Origin: Methylococcaceae bacterium UBA4132
GTDB lineage: Bacteria; Pseudomonadota; Gammaproteobacteria; Methylococcales; Methylomonadaceae
Assembly (NCBI GenBank): GCA_002380945.1
Contig: DFWO01000061.1
Span: 1 to 9,065 of the forward strand
DNA: 9,065 nucleotides
Direction: 5' to 3'
The notes below the pieces were generated by a model. That model searched no databases. It was not told the DNA's origin and saw only the letters and a list, made by a program, of their open reading frames with translations. The translations under genes were made by a program, and so were the position numbers. Shown piece by piece: positions 1 through 5,990 of this stretch. How positions within the stretch are numbered: position 1 is the stretch's first letter; each line of letters starts with the position of its first letter.

Positions 1-55
1 CTCCATTTCCTCCGTTCTTTACAATTCCCTTCGCTTCACAATACGGACACTGCAT
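1..55 (-). CDS. IS1-family transposase InsA-type protein, N-terminal fragment cut by window edge
   Basis: On the minus strand an ATG at 55-53 opens a frame of 18 codons that runs off the left edge. It begins MQCPYC and continues to VKNGGNG. The CPYC knuckle followed about seven residues later by VKNG is the signature of the InsA zinc-ribbon N-terminus of IS1-family elements, where it precedes a second Cys pair and a helix-turn-helix. Here the second Cys pair lies outside the window. InsA is the DNA-binding first frame of IS1; the catalytic frame (InsB) would lie further left. Only a weak purine stretch (GAAGAAA) precedes the ATG. In IS1-like elements the left end is a few tens of bases before insA, so the element's terminus would be expected near 90-120. 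I could not identify the inverted repeat, because its partner is outside the window. Another transposase with the same ribbon is possible. Confidence 0.62.
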   Translation of the reverse strand, partial: MQCPYCEAKGIVKNGGNG

Positions 56-88
56 TTCAATCTATTTCTTCGGCTAAATTTCTCATAA

Positions 89-226
89 TATCAAATCACT
101 CAGTGTCTTGGACTACCCATAACAGATTGGTCTTATTCCACCTTTCATCATTTGGTACAACAAGGCATTTACCCATTAGACTGGGCAGGAAGTGACGATA
201 CTGATAATCTTGATTATGACAATTAG
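89..226 (+). pseudogene. Orphan 45-codon frame, probable 3' remnant of a disrupted gene
   Basis: A plus-strand frame is open from just after a TAA at 86-88 to TAG at 224-226. It has no ATG; the only alternative start is a TTG at 152 with no ribosome-binding site. The peptide has a protein-like composition, with segments such as GLPITDWS, HHLVQQGIYPLDWAG and an acidic end rich in Asp and Asn. It has no obvious family. The first half faintly recalls the helix-turn-helix part of IS630-type transposases (LPI..WS...L....QGI), but the second half does not fit that reading. Because it starts where the IS1-like element should end, it may be the tail of a gene interrupted by that insertion. It could also be non-coding; confidence is low. 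Confidence 0.3.
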
Positions 227-257
227 CAAGGTGGCTCGTATAAAGTATCGGTACAAT

Positions 258-974
258 TTAAAACCCCTGCATCAAACGATTACCGTGTTGTTTTAGCCAA
301 CGATGTGGGGTTTTGTAATCGGGTAAATGGTCGGCGACTAACGCCCAAAACTGCGGCGAATGGTTGCGAATCTGAATATGGCAGAGTTCATGGACTACGA
401 CATATTCCAATACGTTAGGCGGTGCCATGATTAACAAGGCATTGATTTGTATGTCATTATGAATGCCACAACTGCCCCAGCGGCTTTTTTGATGTCTAAT
501 GTTGATAGTACGCGGCACTAGCTGATGTTTAGACGCGTGTTGTTTGACCCAATGCACGACTTCACGCTGTAATTGTTTTTTCATCCAGTTTAGTAAGGCT
601 ATTTTAATGGCATCACTGTGGTTGATGGCGAGTAAGGTGTCAGGCATAAAGGCAATAAATTCATGGGTAAAGACTATTTTTATGCGTTTTAACGGTGATG
701 ATTTCAGCGTTAGTAAATAGGATTCGCCTTGATAAACAATAGTGCTACCTTCGCCATAAAGAACGGGCTGTAAAGTGTGCGGCTGTCGTTCAGTAATTTT
801 GTTTAACGCGGTGATAATCCATTGCTGCTCGGCAATTACAAATTGATGAATGTGTTTCTCGGCAACTTTAACGGGGGCAACCACTTCAACTTTATTGACG
901 GTGACGATAATGCGTACTTTAGTCGCCCGCGTACTGCGGCGAATCGCATAGCTGAACGGTGTATTGGTCGTCAT
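258..974 (-). CDS. YgjP/DUF45-family zinc metallopeptidase-like protein
   Basis: This 238-residue protein belongs to the YgjP-like metallopeptidase family (DUF45, PF01863), sometimes annotated as an M48-family or SprT-like metal-dependent hydrolase. The C-terminal catalytic region is clear: KSRWGSC at about 163-169, then VVHELCH at 193-199, giving the HExxH zinc site with H195, E196 and H199. IRNHSPQFW at 202-210 supplies the likely third ligand, H205. There is no signal peptide or membrane segment, so it should be cytoplasmic. The N-terminal half is the usual beta-rich part with the RRSTRAT segment near 12-18. Its physiological substrate is not known; some relatives travel with type I restriction systems, but none is seen here. 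The ATG at 974 has only a weak, distant AGGA upstream. It is divergent from dctA, with 85 bp between the starts. Length and motifs look intact. The insertion remnant lies just downstream of its stop and does not touch it. Confidence 0.88.
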   Translation of the reverse strand: MTTNTPFSYAIRRSTRATKVRIIVTVNKVEVVAPVKVAEKHIHQFVIAEQQWIITALNKITERQPHTLQPVLYGEGSTIVYQGESYLLTLKSSPLKRIKIVFTHEFIAFMPDTLLAINHSDAIKIALLNWMKKQLQREVVHWVKQHASKHQLVPRTINIRHQKSRWGSCGIHNDIQINALLIMAPPNVLEYVVVHELCHIQIRNHSPQFWALVADHLPDYKTPHRWLKQHGNRLMQGF

Positions 975-1059
975 AGCCTATTGAGTCCTGAGGATTTACG
1001 GTTAATCATCACTATATCATCTATGTCAACACCCACCCAAACGCTAAGAGGATTACCTA

Positions 1060-2322
1060 ATGCCCCGCAAAAAGATTTACCACCATCTGTATGTTCAAGT
1101 GCTAACCGCGATTGCTTTCGGTATTGTGCTGGGGCATTTTTATCCTGACATGGCGGTGTCTATGAAGCCATTAGGCGATGGGTTTATTAAGCTTATCAAA
1201 ATGCTGATTGCGCCGATTATTTTTTGTACAGTGGTGACAGGTATTGCGGGAATGCAGGATATAGAAAAAGTCGGGCGTGTGGGGGTTAAAGCCCTGTTGT
1301 ATTTTGAAGTGGTAAGTACGCTGGCGTTAATGATAGGGCTGCTAGTGGTACATATTATTCAACCAGGGGTGGGTATGAATGTGGATGCCAGTAGCTTGGA
1401 TATTAAAGGACTCAGTATTTATACAGAGGCTGCTAAAAACCATAATACGGTGGATTTTTTGCTCAATATTATTCCCACTAGCGTAGTTGATGCCTTTGCT
1501 AAAGGCGATATGTTGCAAGTATTGTTGTTTTCTTTGCTGTTTGGCTGTTCGCTGGCGGTAATGAAAGAGACAGGCGCGGAAGTGTTGGTGTTTATCCACA
1601 AAGTATCGCAGGTGTTATTTGGTATCGTAGAAACCATTATGAAACTCGCGCCTATCGGTGCATTTGGCGCAATGGCATTTACCATTGGTAAATACGGCGT
1701 GGGTTCATTGTTGCCACTAGCAAAATTAATGGGCAGTTTTTATCTGACCTGTTTGCTATTTATTTTTATCGTGTTGGGTTTAATCGCACGCGTTACAGGC
1801 TTTAGCTTAATCAAATTTATTGTTTATATAAAAGATGAGTTGTTGATTGTGCTAGGTACGTCATCGTCTGAATCGGTGTTGCCGCGTATTATGGTTAAAC
1901 TGGAAAACATGGGCTGTTCTAAATCGGTAGTCAGTTTGGTGATTCCGACGGGTTATTCTTTTAATCTCGACGGTACGTCTATTTATTTAGCAATGGCGGC
2001 TATTTTTGTTGCGCAAGCGACTAATACACCGTTAACGTGGATGCAGGAACTGACGCTGTTGGGCGTGTTATTAGTGACTTCAAAAGGCGCGGCGGGGGTA
2101 ACAGGCAGTGGTTTTATTACCCTAGCGGCAACCTTGTCAGTGATGCCAACCATTCCAGTAGCAGGACTCGCGCTGATTTTAGGCATAGATCGCTTTATGT
2201 CGGAAGCGCGTGCGTTGACTAATTTAATCGGTAATGGCGTGGCGACAGTGGTAGCCGCGAAGTGGGAGAATGAATTGAATAGTGAACAATTGCAGAAGGC
2301 AATGTCAGGAGTACACACTTAA
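1060..2322 (+). CDS. dctA: C4-dicarboxylate:cation symporter (DAACS/SDF family)
   Basis: This 420-residue inner-membrane protein imports succinate, fumarate, malate and similar C4-dicarboxylates by coupling to protons or Na+. It fits DctA in length (about 420-440) and in motifs. The N-terminus MPRKKIYHHLYVQVL leads into helix 1. The re-entrant hairpin HP1 has the serine-rich LGTSSSES at 265-272, NLDGT at 302-306 lies in helix 7, and HP2 TSKGAAGVTGSGF spans 340-352. Helix 8 carries GIDRFMSEARALTNLIGNG at 375-393, with D377, R378, R384 and N387 in the DctA pattern; glutamate transporters differ there. The ATG is set by AAGAGGA at 1046-1052, a strong site with good spacing. The gene stands alone between divergent and convergent neighbours. 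No DctB/DctD sensor-regulator pair and no sigma-54 -24/-12 motif is visible in the 85 bp upstream, so control is unclear. Confidence 0.95.
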   Translation: MPRKKIYHHLYVQVLTAIAFGIVLGHFYPDMAVSMKPLGDGFIKLIKMLIAPIIFCTVVTGIAGMQDIEKVGRVGVKALLYFEVVSTLALMIGLLVVHIIQPGVGMNVDASSLDIKGLSIYTEAAKNHNTVDFLLNIIPTSVVDAFAKGDMLQVLLFSLLFGCSLAVMKETGAEVLVFIHKVSQVLFGIVETIMKLAPIGAFGAMAFTIGKYGVGSLLPLAKLMGSFYLTCLLFIFIVLGLIARVTGFSLIKFIVYIKDELLIVLGTSSSESVLPRIMVKLENMGCSKSVVSLVIPTGYSFNLDGTSIYLAMAAIFVAQATNTPLTWMQELTLLGVLLVTSKGAAGVTGSGFITLAATLSVMPTIPVAGLALILGIDRFMSEARALTNLIGNGVATVVAAKWENELNSEQLQKAMSGVHT

Positions 2323-2333
2323 GTTTGTACTCC
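2308..2333. terminator. Dyad overlapping the dctA stop codon, candidate bidirectional terminator
   Basis: The arms GGAGTACA (2308-2315) and TGTACTCC (2326-2333) are perfectly complementary over 8 bp around a 10-base loop. The loop holds the small palindrome ACTTAAGT, and the dctA TAA is at 2320-2322. The dyad sits in the 26-bp gap between convergent dctA and parE, where a shared terminator is expected. No T-run follows on either strand, so it is not a canonical intrinsic terminator. A 3'-end-stabilising hairpin is an equally good reading. Confidence 0.4.
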
Positions 2334-2348
2334 GATAAGTGCTATCAA

Positions 2349-4241
2349 TCAAACCACATCTGCCAAATTGCCTTTCGCCTCTAACCATGCTTTCCTATCT
2401 TGAGCGCGTTTTTTTGCCAGTAATAAATCTAACTGGCTATGGGTTTCGTCATCTTCGCTGATGGTCAACTGCACTAAGCGGCGCGTATCAGGATTCATAG
2501 TAGTTTCGCGCAGTTGGCTGGGATTCATTTCACCCAAGCCTTTAAAGCGTTGCACATTGATTTGCCCTTTGAGTTTTTCGGCTTTGATTCTATCCAATAC
2601 GCCTAAACGTTCAGCTTCATCCAGCGCATAAAATACCCGTTTGCCCACATCAATACGATATAAAGGTGGCATGGCGACAAACACATGACCTTCTTTAACC
2701 AGCGCGTTAAAGTGTTGATAAAACAAGGCGCATATTAAGGTAGCAATGTGATTACCATCGGAATCGGCATCGGCCAAAATACACACTTTGCCATAACGTA
2801 GGTTTTGTAAATCACTCGAACCGGGTTCTATACCTAAGGCAACGGCAATATCATGGACTTCTTGGGATGCCATGACTTGTTCAGATTCTACTTCCCAAGT
2901 ATTTAAAATTTTCCCGCGTAACGGCATGATGGCCTGAAAATCACGCTCGCGTGCTTGTTTGGCAGAACCACCTGCTGAATCGCCTTCGACTAAAAACAGT
3001 TCGGTGCGGTTAATGTCTTGTGCGGAACAATCGGCCAGTTTTCCAGGGAGTGCAGGTCCTGAGGTAATTTTTTTGCGAATGATTTTTTTATTGGAACGCA
3101 GGCGTTTTTGCGCACTGGAAATGATAATTTCGGCGATTTTCTCGCCTTCGGTGGGATTTTGATTCAGCCATAAACTGAAGCTGTCTTTTGCCACACCCGA
3201 CACAAACGCCACGCATTCACGCGAACTGAGCCGCTCTTTGGTCTGCCCTGAAAATTGCGGGTCTTCCAATTTTACCGCTAACACAAAATGACAATTTTCC
3301 CAGACATCTTCGGGCGCGACTTTGACACCGCGCGGCAAAATATTACGAATATCGCAAAACTCACGCATGGCTTCGGTAAGTCCTGCGCGTAAGCCGTTGA
3401 CGTGTGTACCGCCTTGAGCGGTCGGAATTAAATTGACATAACTTTCATTGAGTATTTCAGATGGATTTTCCACTGCCCAGACGATGCCCCATTCGGCAGC
3501 TTCGTGGCTGGTTGCCATGTTGCCCATGAAGGGTTGTTCTGGACTGTAGTCAATATCACCGAGGCGATCCAGTAAATAGCCTTTTAAGCCGTCCTGATAA
3601 TACCATTCGTAGCTTTCATCGGTCTGGTCAACGGTTAAGGTGATTTTTAAACGCGGACAGAGTACGGCTTTGGCGCGTAACACTTGTTTGAGCTTGGTAA
3701 CGGAAATTTTGGCAGAATCAAAATATTTTTCATTGGGTAAAAATCTGACCGATGTACCCGTGTTGTTTTTACCGACCGTGCCGATTTCGGTGAGTTCGCT
3801 TTGTTTTTCACCATCGGCAAAACTCATGCTGTAAATTTTGCCGTTGCGCTTGACTTCTATATCCAGCTTAGCTGATAGCGCGTTGACAACAGACACGCCG
3901 ACACCGTGCAACCCCCCTGAAAATTGGTAATTCTGATTGGAAAATTTCCCGCCTGCATGAAGTTGCGTCAGAATAACTTCCACGCCTGTCATGCCTTGTT
4001 CGGGGTGCATATCGACAGGCATTCCGCGCCCGTCGTCTTTCACCAACACTGAGCCGTCTTTGTATATCACTACGTCGATGACTTTGGCGAATCCTGCCAT
4101 TGCTTCATCAACGCTGTTATCAACCACTTCCTGTACCAGATGATTGGGGCGCGTGGTATCGGTGTACATCCCTGGTCGTTTGCGTACGGGTTCCAAGCCG
4201 CTTAATACTTCGATTGCCGCCGCGTTATATTCGTTACTCAT
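2349..4241 (-). CDS. parE: DNA topoisomerase IV subunit B (ATPase subunit)
   Basis: ParE is the ATPase and TOPRIM subunit of topoisomerase IV, which with ParC unlinks daughter chromosomes. At 630 residues it equals the E. coli protein in length. The GHKL ATPase has the usual residues: E38 and N42 in QEVVDNSVDEA, KDDGRGMPV at 68-76 and GGLHGVGVSVVNALS at 109-123. The transducer QTK loop is Q333-K335. TOPRIM follows with LVEGDSAGGSA at 417-427 (acidic residue E419), PLRGKILNTWEVE at 440-452 and DADSDG at 491-496. The tail has RFKGLGEMNPSQLRETT at 565-581. PLRGKILNTWEVE and the short 630-residue architecture without a GyrB insert favour ParE over GyrB. The start at 4241 is supported by an AGGAA just upstream. 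It follows a 96-bp gap from the preceding same-strand gene. parC is not in the window. All expected active-site residues are present. Confidence 0.97.
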   Translation of the reverse strand: MSNEYNAAAIEVLSGLEPVRKRPGMYTDTTRPNHLVQEVVDNSVDEAMAGFAKVIDVVIYKDGSVLVKDDGRGMPVDMHPEQGMTGVEVILTQLHAGGKFSNQNYQFSGGLHGVGVSVVNALSAKLDIEVKRNGKIYSMSFADGEKQSELTEIGTVGKNNTGTSVRFLPNEKYFDSAKISVTKLKQVLRAKAVLCPRLKITLTVDQTDESYEWYYQDGLKGYLLDRLGDIDYSPEQPFMGNMATSHEAAEWGIVWAVENPSEILNESYVNLIPTAQGGTHVNGLRAGLTEAMREFCDIRNILPRGVKVAPEDVWENCHFVLAVKLEDPQFSGQTKERLSSRECVAFVSGVAKDSFSLWLNQNPTEGEKIAEIIISSAQKRLRSNKKIIRKKITSGPALPGKLADCSAQDINRTELFLVEGDSAGGSAKQARERDFQAIMPLRGKILNTWEVESEQVMASQEVHDIAVALGIEPGSSDLQNLRYGKVCILADADSDGNHIATLICALFYQHFNALVKEGHVFVAMPPLYRIDVGKRVFYALDEAERLGVLDRIKAEKLKGQINVQRFKGLGEMNPSQLRETTMNPDTRRLVQLTISEDDETHSQLDLLLAKKRAQDRKAWLEAKGNLADVV

Positions 4242-4267
4242 TTATTCCTGGCCAATGTGATTAAGTC

Positions 4268-4288
4268 TATCAATATCGCGTATTGATA
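4268..4288. promoter_or_regulatory. AT-rich palindrome upstream of parE, candidate operator
   Basis: The arms TATCAATA (4268-4275) and TATTGATA (4281-4288) form a perfect 8-bp inverted repeat separated by TCGCG, 21 bp in all. It lies 27 bp before the parE ATG, in the only sizeable gap of the leftward gene run. Size, symmetry and position suit a dimeric repressor site. The arms are too AU-rich to make a strong RNA hairpin. I do not recognise the regulator, and no convincing -35/-10 pair stands out around it. Confidence 0.35.
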
Positions 4289-4337
4289 AACGGTGCTTTA
4301 GTATGGTGATGTGCTTAGACGGCTTTTGATTTGCATA

Positions 4338-4628
4338 TCATTCTTCATCTTCATCTATGCCTTTCCTTTTTTTGGCATAATCAAAAAATTTCGGTTCTAA
4401 GGTATATTCAATCGGCACCATTGCTAATTTACTACCGTCTTTTACAGTAGTACCGCGTCCACCATCATCTTCTGCCAATCGTCGGCGTTCAATGAAGATA
4501 TGGAGTCCATCTTGTGCCATCTGTTTAGTATCATAAGGTCCAAAGATACCCTCGCGTGCGTTGAAATACCATTTCATTAAACCCGTGTCAGCACAGCGTT
4601 GAGAAAAAGTTCTATCGAGTTCAAACAT
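4338..4628 (-). CDS. Small conserved-looking hypothetical protein with WYF/REG/GPY motif
   Basis: This 96-residue soluble protein has no known function. Its centre, KWYFNAREGIFGPYDTKQMAQ at about 19-39, has the pattern W-Y-F-x-x-R-E-G-x-x-G-P-Y-x-x-x-x-x-A. That resembles the small DUF6316-type proteins of gammaproteobacteria and, more distantly, GYF_2/DUF4339 peptide-recognition modules. A basic RRR and a GGRG stretch follow near 48-59, and the end is strongly acidic (DEDEE). There is no signal peptide, membrane segment or Cys cluster. A good GGAG (about 7 bases before the ATG) supports the start at 4628. It is 41 bp downstream of yggX on the same strand, so it is probably co-transcribed with asmA-mutY-yggX. 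The family match is from memory and uncertain; that the frame is a real gene is fairly sure. Confidence 0.75.
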   Translation of the reverse strand: MFELDRTFSQRCADTGLMKWYFNAREGIFGPYDTKQMAQDGLHIFIERRRLAEDDGGRGTTVKDGSKLAMVPIEYTLEPKFFDYAKKRKGIDEDEE

Positions 4629-4669
4629 TACCTTTCTCCAATAAAAAATTCATCCGGATAAACTAATTA

Positions 4670-4942
4670 TCAGCTTGCTGGCGGCACATACCCTTCAGGC
4701 ATGTCATTATTGCCTTCAAACAGAAATTTAGTTCTTTCTTCGGCCAGATAGGCTCTGGCTTTAGGGTCAAAACTGGCTAATTTGTTTTCATTAATCAACA
4801 TGGTTTGTTTACTTAACCACTGTTGCCACGCCGCTTTGGATATTTTTTCAAATATTTCCAAACCTTTTTCACCAGGAAATGGCGGTGCATCCAAGCCATC
4901 AGCCTCTAAACCCAATTTTACGCAGTTTACTCGTCTAGTCAT
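4670..4942 (-). CDS. yggX: Probable Fe(2+)-trafficking protein YggX
   Basis: YggX is a small cytosolic protein that protects labile Fe-S clusters from oxidative damage and is thought to influence iron delivery. The 90-residue product shows the family landmarks: N-terminal RxxxC with C7, PPFPGEKGL near 19-27, the near-invariant ISKAAWQQWLSKQTMLINE at about 34-52, then FLFEG near 74-78 and EGYVPP at the end. An in-frame ATG at 4954 would add four residues but has no ribosome-binding site. The ATG at 4942 is preceded by GTGAG, matches the family's MxR start and gives 90 residues, against 91 in E. coli, so I place the start there. It overlaps the end of mutY by 8 bases (4935-4942). That implies translational coupling and is the classic mutY-yggX pairing. 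Confidence 0.95.
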   Translation of the reverse strand: MTRRVNCVKLGLEADGLDAPPFPGEKGLEIFEKISKAAWQQWLSKQTMLINENKLASFDPKARAYLAEERTKFLFEGNNDMPEGYVPPAS

Positions 4943-5984
4943 GTTTATTCTCACTATTATGTTGTTGTAATAACTGTTTGATAGGAGCTGCCAAGCCCAA
5001 ATTTAGTTCAGCGTTATACCAAAGACTTTGATTGGCTTCCATCACAAAATTTATCGGACTATTGGTTTGTATGGCTAGAGGCGTATAGTCTAAGTGGTAA
5101 TGAGAAAACGTATGACGTAAACCAGGTAACACTTGTTGACTCGTAATAGCCACATTTTTGCTTAAACACCAATGATGCGCTGATTCGATACTGTCAAATT
5201 CGGGTAAGCTCCACAAGCCGCCCCAAATCCCTGTCGGCGGTCTTTTTTGTAAAAATATCTGCTGGTCTTGATTACTCAACAGTAAAAAAACCACCTGTTT
5301 AACAGGCAAGGTTTTTTTAGGTTTTGGTGTGGGTAATAACGAAACCGTACCATTGATTCTTGCTAAACAATGACCAGTCAGTGGACAAACCTGACAGGCG
5401 GGTTTGCTGCGTGTGCAGAGTGTCGCACCCAGGTCCATCATGGCTTGCGTGTAATCGGCACAGCGTTCAACAGGTGTCAATTCGCTACTGATGTCCCACA
5501 ATTGTTTATTAATCTCACTCAGACCTGTCCAGCCTGCAATGGCTTTATAGCGCGTCAACACCCGTTTAACATTGCCGTCCAGTATCGGATGACTTTTATT
5601 AAACGCGATACTTAAAATCGCCCCCGCTGTCGATTGCCCGATGCCAGCTAATGCCATTAATTCTTCCAAAGTATCGGGAAAACGCTGTTGCTGATGAATA
5701 ATCTGCGCGGTTTTATGCAGATTGCGGGCGCGGGCGTAATACCCCAAACCTGACCAATAGGGTAATACTTCATCAATCGGCGTGCTTGCCAAACTCTCCA
5801 AGGTGGGGAATTTTTCGATAAAGGCATTGAAGTACGGAATAACGGTTGTCACTTGGGTTTGTTGCAGCATAATTTCAGACAGCCAAACACGATACGGCGT
5901 GATGTTCTGCTGCCACGGTAAATCTTTACGTCCTTGGTCATCAAACCAAGTCAAAACTTTTTGTTGAAACGCGCTGGGAGTCAT
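4935..5984 (-). CDS. mutY: A/G-specific adenine DNA glycosylase
   Basis: MutY excises adenine mispaired with 8-oxoguanine and so prevents G:C to T:A transversions. All hallmarks of the 349-residue protein are present. E37 in LSEIMLQQTQV is the catalytic glutamate. The helix-hairpin-helix is LAGIGQSTAG at 112-121, and D136 in PILDGNVKRVL is the catalytic aspartate. The 4Fe-4S ligands C190, C197, C200 and C206 are spaced C-x6-C-x2-C-x5-C, exactly the MutY pattern. A NUDIX-like 8-oxoG recognition domain fills 228-345, with IWGGLWSLPEF at 253-263 and the HTFSH loop at 291-295 that reads 8-oxoG. The start at 5984 matches homologues (PSAF..KVLTWFD..GRKDLPWQ) but has no Shine-Dalgarno: the bases before it are A/T-rich. 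With the asmA stop only 6 bp upstream, translation is probably coupled. The 3' end overlaps yggX. Confidence 0.97.
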   Translation of the reverse strand: MTPSAFQQKVLTWFDDQGRKDLPWQQNITPYRVWLSEIMLQQTQVTTVIPYFNAFIEKFPTLESLASTPIDEVLPYWSGLGYYARARNLHKTAQIIHQQQRFPDTLEELMALAGIGQSTAGAILSIAFNKSHPILDGNVKRVLTRYKAIAGWTGLSEINKQLWDISSELTPVERCADYTQAMMDLGATLCTRSKPACQVCPLTGHCLARINGTVSLLPTPKPKKTLPVKQVVFLLLSNQDQQIFLQKRPPTGIWGGLWSLPEFDSIESAHHWCLSKNVAITSQQVLPGLRHTFSHYHLDYTPLAIQTNSPINFVMEANQSLWYNAELNLGLAAPIKQLLQQHNSENKHD

Positions 5985-5990
5985 GAGTAT

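Noticed and set aside
227..420. Open plus-strand frame continuing past the TAG at 224-226, opposite the metallopeptidase gene
   Set aside because: The frame reads QGGSYKVSVQF and so on but runs antisense through the well-supported metallopeptidase gene with no start. Most likely a shadow.
975..1059. Promoter or sigma-54 site for dctA between the divergent genes
   Set aside because: Candidates such as TTGAGT or TTTACG with TATCAT have wrong spacing or poor matches, and there is no GG-N10-GC type -24/-12 pair. I do not call a promoter.
2349..4241. Possibility that parE is gyrB
   Set aside because: The 630-residue length, absence of the GyrB insert and the PLRGKILNTWEVE wording around the TOPRIM region fit ParE.
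4943..4954. Longer yggX start (MRIN) at 4954
   Set aside because: No ribosome-binding site, not in the family consensus, and a deeper overlap with mutY; the start at 4942 is better.
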